Below, piece after piece: positions 19,393 to 27,045 of a stretch of DNA of 64,000 nucleotides. A model generated the notes under the pieces. It saw nothing but the letters and a program-made list of their open reading frames with translations, searched no databases and was not told the origin of the DNA. Position numbers and translations under genes: made by a program. Numbering within the stretch: the first letter of the stretch is position 1; every line of letters begins with the position of its first letter. The stretch lies in the NCBI RefSeq assembly GCF_030167915.1, contig NZ_JARGNB010000008.1, forward strand, positions 186,001 through 250,000. Direction: 5' to 3'. The DNA comes from Aquabacterium humicola. GTDB taxonomy: Bacteria > Pseudomonadota > Gammaproteobacteria > Burkholderiales > Burkholderiaceae_C.

Positions 19393-20279
19393 AGTGTTCG
19401 GCCGCGGCCCGCGGGTTCGCGCTGCTGCTGGCCGCGTTGGCGATCGGCGCCTTCGCGCTGCCTGCGCGGGCCAAGCTGGTCGAGGAGCACTTCAAGCTGC
19501 CGGTCGAGGTTGCCGATGCCTACGGCAAGAAGGTCGCGCGGGCGATCGTCGTCACCGTCTTCGTCGATGACGAGACCCCGCAGCCGCGCCCGGTGGTCGT
19601 GCTGAACCACGGCCGCGCGCCGACCGTCGCCGGCCGCGCGGCCGTGGGCCGCTCGCGTTATCCCGAGGCCTCGGCCTGGTTCGCGCAGCAGGGCTTCGTC
19701 GTTGCGCTGCCCACGCGCATCGGCTACGGCGAGACCGGCGGCGAGGACGTCGAGGACACCGGCCGCTGCGAGCGCACGCGCTATCTGCCGGGCTTCGCGG
19801 CGGCCGCCGACCAGGCGCTGGCGGTGTTGAGCGCGATGCGGGCGCGGCCCGACGTCGCGCCGGAGCGTGCGATCGTCGCCGGCCAGTCCTTCGGCGGTGC
19901 CGCCTCGATCGCCGCCGCGGCGCAGGCGCCGGCCGGGCTGGTCGCGGCGATCAACTTCTCCGGCGGTGGCGGCGGCAACCCGGCCGGCGCGCCCGGCGAA
20001 CCCTGCCAGCCGCGGCTGCTGCAGCGCCTGTTCGCGCGCTACGGCGAGACCGCGCGCTCGCCGACGCTGTGGGTCTACGCCGAGAACGACCAGTACTTCG
20101 GCGCCGACTACCCGCGCCGCTGGTTCGAGGCGTTCACCGCCACCGGCGGCATGGGCGAATTCGTGCTGCTGCCGCCGCAGGGCCGCGACGGTCATCCGCT
20201 GCTGGGCAGCTACCAGGCGGCCTGGCAGCCGCTGGTCGCGGCCTTCCTGCGCAAGCAGGGTTTCGAGATCAAGGAATGA
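19389..20279 (+). CDS. exported alpha/beta hydrolase (dienelactone hydrolase-like)
   Basis: A 296-residue hydrolase with an N-terminal signal peptide (cleavage near ALPARA, residue about 25). The catalytic nucleophile is in GQSFGG, the likely acid near YAENDQYF, and the histidine in RDGHPLLG. The GCERTRYL-like loop and the C-terminal helix fit a periplasmic dienelactone hydrolase-like esterase. Substrate unknown. It starts with GTG overlapping the DinB stop and ends overlapping the liuC start (ATGA at 20276), so it is translated as part of the liu chain. Confidence 0.8.
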   Translation: MKCSAAARGFALLLAALAIGAFALPARAKLVEEHFKLPVEVADAYGKKVARAIVVTVFVDDETPQPRPVVVLNHGRAPTVAGRAAVGRSRYPEASAWFAQQGFVVALPTRIGYGETGGEDVEDTGRCERTRYLPGFAAAADQALAVLSAMRARPDVAPERAIVAGQSFGGAASIAAAAQAPAGLVAAINFSGGGGGNPAGAPGEPCQPRLLQRLFARYGETARSPTLWVYAENDQYFGADYPRRWFEAFTATGGMGEFVLLPPQGRDGHPLLGSYQAAWQPLVAAFLRKQGFEIKE

Positions 20280-21070
20280 CGAGCATGTCCACGACCCTCG
20301 ACATCACGCGCGACGGTCCCGTCGCCCGGGTGTTCCTGAACCGTCCCGAGGTGCGCAACGCCTTCAACAGCGAGGTCATCGCCGAGCTGAAGAGCACGTT
20401 CGAGACGCTGGGGGCCGATGCGTCGCTGCGCGCCATCGTGCTCGGCGGCCACGGCAAGGTGTTCTGCGCCGGCGCCGACCTGAACTGGATGCGCGCGATG
20501 GCCGACTTCAGCTGGGAGCAGAACCGCGCCGACGCGCAGGCGCTGGCCGACATGCTGTGGACGATCTACCGCTGCCCGCTGCCGGTGGTCGGCCGCATCC
20601 ATGGCGACTGCTTCGCCGGCGGCCTGGGCCTGGCGGCCTGCTGCGACGTGCTGGTGGCCGCCGAACGCGCCACCTTCTGCCTCAGCGAAGCCAAGCTCGG
20701 CCTGCTGCCGGCAACGATCGGCCCCTACGTCGTGCGAGCCATGGGCGAACAGGCGGCGCGGCGCTACTTCATCACCGCCGAGCGCTTCAGCGCCGACGAG
20801 GCGCTGCGCATCGGCTTCGTTCATGCGACGGTGCAGCTGGAGGCGCTGGACGACCAGGTCGACGCGGTGGTCGGCGCGCTGGTGGCCAACGGACCGCAGG
20901 CGGTGAAGGCCAGCAAGCGCCTGGTGCAGGACCTGGCCGGGCTGCCGATCGACGACGCGCTGCGTGCCGAAACCGCGCGCCGCATCGCCGACATCCGGGC
21001 CAGCGCGGAGGGCAAGGAGGGCGTGCAGTCCTTCCTCGGCAAGCGCGATCCGGCGTGGAAGCTGGCGTGA
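20276..21070 (+). CDS. liuC: methylglutaconyl-CoA hydratase (enoyl-CoA hydratase family)
   Basis: A 264-residue crotonase-fold enzyme that hydrates 3-methylglutaconyl-CoA to HMG-CoA in leucine catabolism. The substrate-binding segment FCAGADLNWM, the oxyanion-hole helix HGDCFAGGLGLAACCD and the catalytic glutamate of CLSEAKLGLLPA are visible. The assignment to this step rather than a general enoyl-CoA hydratase comes from its place between liuB and liuD. The ATG at 20276 overlaps the previous stop; a second in-frame ATG lies at 20285. Confidence 0.88.
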   Translation: MTSMSTTLDITRDGPVARVFLNRPEVRNAFNSEVIAELKSTFETLGADASLRAIVLGGHGKVFCAGADLNWMRAMADFSWEQNRADAQALADMLWTIYRCPLPVVGRIHGDCFAGGLGLAACCDVLVAAERATFCLSEAKLGLLPATIGPYVVRAMGEQAARRYFITAERFSADEALRIGFVHATVQLEALDDQVDAVVGALVANGPQAVKASKRLVQDLAGLPIDDALRAETARRIADIRASAEGKEGVQSFLGKRDPAWKLA

Positions 21071-21080
21071 GGACGCGCGC

Positions 21081-21112
21081 ATGAGCCCGCCCGGCCGTTC
21101 CGAAGGGCTCAT
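21081..21112. other. hairpin between liuC and the DUF4126 gene
   Basis: Two perfect 8-bp arms, ATGAGCCC and GGGCTCAT, with a 16-base loop lie in the 72-bp space inside the cluster. There is no T-run, so it is more likely an RNA-stability or processing structure, or part of a dispersed repeat, than a terminator. Confidence 0.4.
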
Positions 21113-21142
21113 CCCGAAGCACGCAGTGCCGAGGGCAGTCCA

Positions 21143-21766
21143 GTGAGCCTCGATGCACTGGACACCACGCACCTCGTCGCGCTGGCCGCGGCGCTGGGCT
21201 GGGCCAGCGGGCTGCGGCTCTACGCCGTCGTCTTCCTGACCGGCCTCGCCGGCTTCCTCGGCTGGGTGCCGCTGCCGGCGGGGCTGAAGATCCTCGAGCA
21301 CCCGCTGGTGCTGGGCGCCGCCGGGCTGATGCTGGCGATCGAGTTCTTCGCCGACAAGATCCCGGCGCTCGATTCGTTGTGGGACGCGGTGCACACCGTG
21401 ATCCGCATTCCCGCCGGCGCGGCGCTGGCCGCCGCGGTGTTCGGCGGCGACCAGGCGGTGTGGGCGACGGTCGCCGCGCTCGCCGGCGGCACGCTGGCCG
21501 CGACCAGCCACGTCGCGAAGACGACGACGCGTGCGGCGGCCAATACCTCGCCCGAGCCGTTCTCGAATGTCGCGCTGTCGTTGGCGGGCGACCTCGCGGT
21601 GCCGGCGATGTTGTGGCTGGCGGTCGAGCACCCGGTGGTGTTCTTCGTCTGCCTCGCGCTCGCGCTGGTGCTGATGGTCACGCTGACCGTCGTGCTGATG
21701 AAGTTCCTGAGGACATTGATCCGTTCGCTGCGGCGCCGCTTCGGTGGTGATGCCGCGGTGGCGTGA
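21143..21766 (+). CDS. DUF4126 domain-containing membrane protein
   Basis: A 207-residue protein with about five hydrophobic helices and the DUF4126 pattern (ALGWASGLRLYAVVFLTGLA, then WDAVHTVIRIPAGA and ATSHVAKTTTRAAANTSPEP). Its function is unknown. The start is a GTG at 21143 without a strong ribosome binding site. It lies between liuC and liuD; its stop is 14 bases before the liuD start, so it is co-transcribed with a leucine catabolism enzyme without an obvious reason. Confidence 0.8.
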   Translation: MSLDALDTTHLVALAAALGWASGLRLYAVVFLTGLAGFLGWVPLPAGLKILEHPLVLGAAGLMLAIEFFADKIPALDSLWDAVHTVIRIPAGAALAAAVFGGDQAVWATVAALAGGTLAATSHVAKTTTRAAANTSPEPFSNVALSLAGDLAVPAMLWLAVEHPVVFFVCLALALVLMVTLTVVLMKFLRTLIRSLRRRFGGDAAVA

Positions 21767-21780
21767 TGGAGACAACAAGC

Positions 21781-23805
21781 ATGTTCACCAAGATCCTGAT
21801 TGCCAACCGCGGCGAGATCGCCTGCCGTGTCGCGGCCACCGCGCGGCGCCTGGGCATCCGCACCGTCGCGGTGTATTCCGAGGCCGACGCGAACGCCCAG
21901 CACGTCGCCGCCTGCGACGAGGCGGTGCTGATCGGCGGCCCGGCGCCGCGCGACAGCTACCTGCGCGCCGAGCGCATCCTGGAAGCCGCGCAGGCCACCG
22001 GCGCGCAGGCGGTGCACCCGGGCTACGGCTTCCTGTCGGAGAACGAGGACTTCGCGCGCGACTGCGCCGAGGCCGGCATCGCCTTCATCGGCCCGCCGGC
22101 CGACGCGATCGCGGCAATGGGCAGCAAGTCGGCCGCCAAGGCGCTGATGGAGAAGGCCGGCGTGCCGCTGGTGCCGGGTTACCACGGCGACAACAACGAT
22201 CCCGGCTTCCTGGCCGGGCAGGCCGAGCGCATCGGCTATCCGGTGCTGATCAAGGCCAGCGCCGGCGGCGGTGGCAAGGGCATGCGCCGCGTCGACCGGC
22301 CCGAGGACTTCGTTGCCGCGCTGGCCTCGTGCCAGCGCGAGGCCAAGGCCAGCTTCGGCGACGACCACGTGCTGGTCGAGCGTTATGTCACGCGCCCGCG
22401 CCACATCGAGATCCAGGTCTTCGCCGACACGCTCGGCCACTGCGTCTACCTGTTCGAGCGCGACTGCTCGGTGCAGCGCCGCCACCAGAAGGTGCTGGAA
22501 GAAGCGCCGGCGCCCGGCATGAGCGACGCGCGCCGCGCCGAGATGGGCGCGGCGGCCGTCGCGGCCGCTCAGGCGGTGGGTTATGTCGGCGCCGGCACGG
22601 TCGAGTTCATCGCCGAGGAAGTCAACGACGGCGACCTGCGCTTCTATTTCATGGAGATGAACACCCGGCTGCAGGTCGAGCACCCGGTGACCGAGGCCAT
22701 CACCGGCACCGACCTGGTCGAGTGGCAGCTGCGCGTCGCGGCAGGCCAGCGCCTGCCGAAGCTGCAGGACGAGCTGCGCATGCAGGGCCATGCGATCGAG
22801 GCCCGCATCTGCGCCGAGAACCCCGATGCCGGCTTCCTCCCGGCGACCGGCGCGCTCGACGTGCTGCGCTGGCCGGCGCACGTGGCCTTCCGCCGCAATG
22901 CCGATGCCGAGCCCTTCCATGATCCGGCGGCCGTGCGCGTCGACGCCGGCGTGCGCGAGGGCGACGCGATCAGCCCGTACTACGACTCGATGATCGCCAA
23001 GCTGATCGTCTGGGGCGAGAACCGCGCGCAGGCGCTGGCGCGGCTGGATGCGGCGCTCGAGGCCACGCGCATCGTCGGGCTGCAGACCAACGTCGCCTTC
23101 CTGCGTCGTGTCGTGCGCTCGCAAGCCTTCGCGACGGCCGACCTGGACACCGCGCTGATCGAGCGCGAGCGCGCGGTGCTGCTGGACCAGCCGCCACTGG
23201 CGCTGGAGGTCGTCGCCGCGGGTGTCGTCGCGCATGCGCTCGCGGACGAGGTGTCGCTGTCGGGAACCGACCCCTGGTCACGCCGCGACGGCTGGCGCCT
23301 GCATGGCGGCGCGCGCCGCCACTTCGACATCGAGCATGCGGGCGAGCACCACGAGGTGGCGCTGGCGCGGCTGCACGATGGCGCGCTGCGGCTGGAGGTC
23401 GGCGAGCGCGCCTGGGCCTTCACCGCACGGCCGGTGGGCGACGACCAGCACGACATCACGCTCGGCCTGCGGCGCCTGAAGCTTGCTGTGCATGTGCACG
23501 GCGAACGCGTCGCGGTGTTCTCGGCCGAGGGCAGCGCGGTGGTGCACGAGTTCGACGCCATCGCGCATGCCGGCGAAGCCGCCGGCGAGGGCGGCCGGCT
23601 GACCGCGCCGATGCCGGGCAAGGTGGTCGCCTTCCTCACGCAGGCCGGCGACACCGTGGCCAAGGGCCAGCCGGTCGCGGTGATGGAAGCGATGAAGATG
23701 GAGCACACGCTGACCGCGCCGCGCGACGGTGTCGTCGCGGAGCTGCTCTACGCGGTCGGCGACCAGGTGGCCGAGGGTGGCGAGCTGTTGCGGCTGCAGG
23801 CGTGA
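21781..23805 (+). CDS. liuD: methylcrotonyl-CoA carboxylase alpha subunit (biotin carboxylase and biotin carrier)
   Basis: A 674-residue protein with biotin carboxylase N-terminal, ATP-grasp and C-terminal domains (ILIANRGEIACRV at the start; KASAGGGGKGMRRV as the ATP loop; EMNTRLQVEHPVTE at the active site) and a C-terminal biotinyl domain with the EAMKM motif (biotin on K639). It carboxylates biotin with bicarbonate and ATP for the liuB subunit. The ATG at 21781 is preceded by GGAG at nine bases; the frame is open further upstream but that part is not family-like. Confidence 0.94.
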   Translation: MFTKILIANRGEIACRVAATARRLGIRTVAVYSEADANAQHVAACDEAVLIGGPAPRDSYLRAERILEAAQATGAQAVHPGYGFLSENEDFARDCAEAGIAFIGPPADAIAAMGSKSAAKALMEKAGVPLVPGYHGDNNDPGFLAGQAERIGYPVLIKASAGGGGKGMRRVDRPEDFVAALASCQREAKASFGDDHVLVERYVTRPRHIEIQVFADTLGHCVYLFERDCSVQRRHQKVLEEAPAPGMSDARRAEMGAAAVAAAQAVGYVGAGTVEFIAEEVNDGDLRFYFMEMNTRLQVEHPVTEAITGTDLVEWQLRVAAGQRLPKLQDELRMQGHAIEARICAENPDAGFLPATGALDVLRWPAHVAFRRNADAEPFHDPAAVRVDAGVREGDAISPYYDSMIAKLIVWGENRAQALARLDAALEATRIVGLQTNVAFLRRVVRSQAFATADLDTALIERERAVLLDQPPLALEVVAAGVVAHALADEVSLSGTDPWSRRDGWRLHGGARRHFDIEHAGEHHEVALARLHDGALRLEVGERAWAFTARPVGDDQHDITLGLRRLKLAVHVHGERVAVFSAEGSAVVHEFDAIAHAGEAAGEGGRLTAPMPGKVVAFLTQAGDTVAKGQPVAVMEAMKMEHTLTAPRDGVVAELLYAVGDQVAEGGELLRLQA

Positions 23806-23866
23806 CGGGGGTGCCGGCCGCCTGGCGGGCGGCGCCGCGACCTCGCGAGGCCGGTTGCGCCGGGTT

Positions 23867-24253
23867 CTAGCGCTGGCGCCAGCGCGTCAGCCACTGGCGC
23901 ATGCCGCCCGACGGGGCCGGACCCGCTGCCGGCGGCACGGCGTCGTCGTCCAGCGGGCGCGACAGGCCGAAGCCGGTGGTGTTGTGCGACCAGTCGGTCG
24001 GGTGCGGGGCGCGGCCCGGCGCGGCGGTCGGGCGCGAGGCCTCGAGGCTCTGGTACAGCGCCCTGACCTTGCGGTACTGGCTGGCCAGGTCGGCCAGCTC
24101 GGTGCCGGCGCAGGCATCGCAGACCAGCAGCACGTCGCGCGCATACCGGGGATGCTGGAGCATCTGTTCGACGTCGATGCCTCGGCCCAGCTCCCGCATC
24201 AGGTAGAAATGAATCTTCGTGGCGATCTGCAAGGGGCTCGGGCTTTGCGACAC
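23867..24253 (-). CDS. hypothetical protein
   Basis: A 128-residue soluble protein that I do not recognise. The first 85 residues are helical with a VCDACAGTELADLASQYRKV segment holding two cysteines three apart (CDAC). The rest is Pro/Ala-rich with a basic end (RQWLTRWRQR). The GTG at 24253 is inferred because the frame upstream lacks family-like sequence and no ATG is close. It lies on the opposite strand between liuD and liuE, which breaks the cluster into two rightward transcripts. Confidence 0.6.
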   Translation of the reverse strand: MSQSPSPLQIATKIHFYLMRELGRGIDVEQMLQHPRYARDVLLVCDACAGTELADLASQYRKVRALYQSLEASRPTAAPGRAPHPTDWSHNTTGFGLSRPLDDDAVPPAAGPAPSGGMRQWLTRWRQR

Positions 24254-24365
24254 GGACGGCTTTCGGTGGCAGCGGCGGGTTCGGGTCGGGATTCTCCCGG
24301 GCCCGGCGCCATCCGCCACCCCCTTATCCGCCAGCCCGTCGAGCCGTTTTTGAAAGCTCCTGTAA

Positions 24366-24388
24366 CGACACGCCGGTTTTCCGTGTCG
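24366..24388. promoter_or_regulatory. inverted repeat upstream of liuE
   Basis: Arms CGACACG and CGTGTCG with a nine-base spacer lie 52 bp before the liuE start, in the 186-bp space between divergent genes. This is a candidate operator for whatever controls the liuE transcript. Evidence is position and symmetry only. Confidence 0.35.
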
Positions 24389-24439
24389 CGGTTCTGGATT
24401 TGAAAGTCGCGTTGGCGACAGCACTGAAAGGATGTCCAA

Positions 24440-25366
24440 ATGTTTCCCACCCGCGTGACGCTGGTCGATGTCGGCCCGCGCGACGGCCTGCAGAACGAGA
24501 AGCAGCCGGTGGCCACCGAGCACAAGGTCGAGCTGGTCAAGCGGCTGCAGGCCGCCGGCCTGCGCGAGATCGAGGTCACCAGCTACGTCAGCCCGAAGTG
24601 GGTGCCGCAGATGGCCGACAACGCGCAGGTGATGGCCGCCATCCCGCGGCCGGCGGGCGTGCGGCATTCGGTGCTGGTGCCGAACATGGTCGGCCTGCAG
24701 GCCGCGCTGGCCGGTGGGGCGGCGACGCGACCGGACGAGATCGTCGTCTTCGGCGCCGCCAGCCAGGCCTTCAGCCAGCGCAACATCAACTGCTCGATCG
24801 AGGAGAGCATCGAGCGCTTCGCCCCGGTGGTCGCCGCGGCGCGCGAGGCCGGCCTGAAGGTGCGCTCGGCGATCTCCTGCGCGCTCGGCTGCCCGTACCA
24901 GGGCGAGGTGACGCCGGACGAGGTCGAGCACGTGGTGAAGCTGATGAAGGCCATCGGCGTGCAGCACTGCGGCATCGCCGACACCATCGGCGTCGGCACG
25001 CCGCGGCGCGTGCAGGCGGTGCTGGAGCGTGCGCTGAAGCACTTCCCGCTCGCCGAGGTGAGCGGGCACTTCCATGACACCTACGGCATGGCGCTGGCCA
25101 ACATCTACGCCAGCCTCGAAGTCGGGCTGCAGGTCTTCGATGCCAGCGTGGCCGGCCTCGGCGGCTGCCCGTACGCCAAGGGGGCGACCGGCAACGTCGC
25201 GACCGAGGACATCGTGTTCATGCTCGACGGCTTGGGGCTAGAGACCGGCATCGATCTGCAGCAGCTGGTCGCCGCCGGCGGCTTCATCTCGGACGTGCTG
25301 GGGCGCCCGCCGGTCTCGCGCGCCGGCAAGGCGTTGTTGATCAAGCAGGGAAAGGTTTTTGCATGA
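24440..25366 (+). CDS. liuE: hydroxymethylglutaryl-CoA lyase
   Basis: A 308-residue TIM-barrel enzyme that splits HMG-CoA into acetoacetate and acetyl-CoA, the last step of leucine breakdown. The metal-site motif DVGPRDGLQNE opens the protein, and the family signature SVAGLGGCPYAKGATGN with catalytic Cys243 is intact. AAGGA precedes the ATG. Its stop overlaps the start of the YbaK-like gene (ATGA), beginning a chain of four overlapping genes. Confidence 0.95.
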   Translation: MFPTRVTLVDVGPRDGLQNEKQPVATEHKVELVKRLQAAGLREIEVTSYVSPKWVPQMADNAQVMAAIPRPAGVRHSVLVPNMVGLQAALAGGAATRPDEIVVFGAASQAFSQRNINCSIEESIERFAPVVAAAREAGLKVRSAISCALGCPYQGEVTPDEVEHVVKLMKAIGVQHCGIADTIGVGTPRRVQAVLERALKHFPLAEVSGHFHDTYGMALANIYASLEVGLQVFDASVAGLGGCPYAKGATGNVATEDIVFMLDGLGLETGIDLQQLVAAGGFISDVLGRPPVSRAGKALLIKQGKVFA

Positions 25367-25854
25367 GCCTCGGTGGAGAAGAACGGCCCGAAGGGTTTCG
25401 CCGCGTCGCGCAGGTGCTGAACGAGCGCGGCCATCCGCATGCCCCGCTGTGGCTGGAGGTGTCGGCGCGCACCTGCGCCGAGGCGGCGGATGCCTTGCAG
25501 GTCGAGGTCGGCCAGATCGCGAAGAGCGTGATCTTCAAGCGCCGGGCCGACGAAGCCGCGGTGCTGGTGGTGACCTCGGGGGACCGGCGCGTCGACGAGA
25601 AGAAGGTGGCTGCGCAAGTCGGCCCGATCGGCCGCGCGGATGCCGAGTTCGTCAAGGCGCGCACCGGCTTCTCGATCGGCGGCGTCGCGCCGGTGGGCCA
25701 TGTCAACCCGCCGGTGGTGCTGGTCGATCGCGACCTGTTCCGCTTCGGCGAGATCTGGGCCGCGGCCGGCCATCCGAACGGCGTGTTCCGGCTGGCGCCC
25801 GACGAGCTGGTCGCGCTGACCGGCGCGCCGGTGGCCGACGTGGTGGTCGTGTGA
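25363..25854 (+). CDS. YbaK/EbsC-family aminoacyl-tRNA deacylase-like protein
   Basis: A 163-residue protein of the YbaK/ProX editing-domain fold, which hydrolyses mischarged aminoacyl-tRNA. Supporting segments are AKSVIFKRRADEAAVLVVTS, the conserved lysines in VDEKKVA and the GGVAPVGH loop. Which tRNA it edits is not known. It overlaps liuE by ATGA at the start and the DUF1289 gene by GTGA at the end. Confidence 0.85.
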   Translation: MSLGGEERPEGFRRVAQVLNERGHPHAPLWLEVSARTCAEAADALQVEVGQIAKSVIFKRRADEAAVLVVTSGDRRVDEKKVAAQVGPIGRADAEFVKARTGFSIGGVAPVGHVNPPVVLVDRDLFRFGEIWAAAGHPNGVFRLAPDELVALTGAPVADVVVV

Positions 25855-26108
25855 TCCCGATCGCCGCGTCCGCCGTCAAGAGCCCCTGCGTCAACATCTG
25901 CCGCATGGATGCCGGCACCGGCTGGTGCGAAGGCTGCCTGCGCACGATCGACGAGATCGCCGCCTGGGGCGCGATGAACGATCCGCTGCGGCGCGAGGTG
26001 CTCGCGCTGCTGCCGGCGCGGCGGCGGCAGTGGCGCATGCTGCGCGTGGCCGCGACGCCGCCCGCTGACGCCGATGCCTTGCCGCCCTCCGGTGGCCTGC
26101 AGCCATGA
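25851..26108 (+). CDS. DUF1289 domain-containing protein (small Cys-rich)
   Basis: An 85-residue protein carrying the DUF1289 four-cysteine pattern SPCVNICRMD...GWCEGCLRTIDEI...W, which probably binds a metal. The function is not established. The start is the GTG at 25851, whose TGA overlap with the previous stop decides it. The tail is Pro/Ala-rich and ends in ATGA with the next gene. Confidence 0.85.
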   Translation: MIPIAASAVKSPCVNICRMDAGTGWCEGCLRTIDEIAAWGAMNDPLRREVLALLPARRRQWRMLRVAATPPADADALPPSGGLQP

Positions 26109-26749
26109 CCCCGATCACCTTCTGGTTCGACGTGGTGTCGCCGTATGCCTGGCTGGCCTTCGACCGCCTGCCGCAGGCGCTCGAAGGCTGCAGCTACGTC
26201 GTCGACTACCGGCCGGTGCTGTTCGCCGGCCTGCTGAAGGCCTGGGGCCAGAAGGGGCCGGCGGAGATCGGCCCGAAGCGCGCCTGGACCTACCGGCAGG
26301 TGGCCTGGCTCGCGCATGCCCAGGGCACGACGCTGCAGCGGCCGCAGCCGCACCCGTTCAACCCGCTCGCGCTGCAGCGCCTGGCGGTCGCGGCCAGCGC
26401 CGACGGGCGACCGAACCGGCGTGTGGTCGAGCTGCTGTTCCGCCATGCCTGGTGCGGCGGCGGCGCCGATCCGAACGATACGGTGGCGCTGGCAGCGTTG
26501 ACCGCCGCGGTCGCACCGGTGCGCGATCCCGCCGGCGATGAGGTCAAGGCCGAGCTGCGCGCGGCGACCGACGAGGCGGTCGCGCGCGGCATCTTCGGCG
26601 TGCCGACGCTCGAGGCGGACGGCCGCGCCTTCTGGGGGCAGGACGCGCTGCCGATGCTGCGTGCCGCCTTGCAGCGCGATCCGTGGTTCGACGGCCCGGC
26701 CTGGGACGAGGCCGGCCGCGCGCCCGCGGGCGTGCAGCGCACGGCCTGA
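26105..26749 (+). CDS. 2-hydroxychromene-2-carboxylate isomerase family protein (DsbA-like fold)
   Basis: A 214-residue thioredoxin/kappa-GST-fold protein. The N-terminus FWFDVVSPYAWLAFDRLP carries the serine that activates glutathione in the naphthalene-pathway isomerase, and GIFGVPTLEADGRAFWGQD is the C-terminal signature. The actual substrate need not be an aromatic here. Last gene of the overlapping liuE chain; a strong hairpin follows 22 bp downstream. Confidence 0.85.
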   Translation: MTPITFWFDVVSPYAWLAFDRLPQALEGCSYVVDYRPVLFAGLLKAWGQKGPAEIGPKRAWTYRQVAWLAHAQGTTLQRPQPHPFNPLALQRLAVAASADGRPNRRVVELLFRHAWCGGGADPNDTVALAALTAAVAPVRDPAGDEVKAELRAATDEAVARGIFGVPTLEADGRAFWGQDALPMLRAALQRDPWFDGPAWDEAGRAPAGVQRTA

Positions 26750-26770
26750 GCATCCGCGGCGGGCGATGTC

Positions 26771-26795
26771 GCTGACGCGCCTTTTGCGCGTCAGC
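26771..26795 (+). terminator. terminator-like hairpin after the liuE operon
   Basis: A perfect 10-bp stem (GCTGACGCGC and GCGCGTCAGC) closes on a CTTTT loop 22 bp past the last stop of the liuE chain. There is no T-run after the stem, so it may slow transcription or protect the mRNA end instead of being a classic intrinsic terminator. Confidence 0.55.
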
Positions 26796-26818
26796 TGCGC
26801 GGCCGTCGCCCTCACCTA

Positions 26819-26867
26819 GGGTTTATCCCAGGCTCCGAGTCCGGGCCGACCCTGAGCGGGTTTTCCC
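26819..26867. promoter_or_regulatory. repeated GGGTTT(A)TCCC motifs in the MFS gene promoter region
   Basis: GGGTTTATCCC at 26819-26829 and GGGTTTTCCC at 26858-26867 are spaced 39 bp apart in the otherwise gene-free 296-bp stretch 26750-27045. Their symmetry and repetition suit a transcription-factor site upstream of the transporter gene. I cannot name the factor. Nothing else is clear in this stretch apart from the hairpin at its left end. Confidence 0.35.
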
Positions 26868-27045
26868 TTGGAATTCCGGATTACGAAAGGCGCGCTGCGG
26901 GTTGGTCCCAGGTTTGTCAGCCTGCGTTGGGGTGGCGTCAGGCAGTGTTGGCTCCGCGTCAGAGCTTGGTCAGAGCCGACGCGCATCGTGCGGCCCACGC
27001 GTCGCCGGTTGGTGGCGCTCGGCTCTCAACCAGGAGACATCCGCC

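Noticed and set aside
23871-23884. CGCTGGCGCCAGCG palindrome near the hypothetical gene's end
   Set aside because: It lies inside coding sequence (the RWRQR tail) and is explained by codon choice at high GC.
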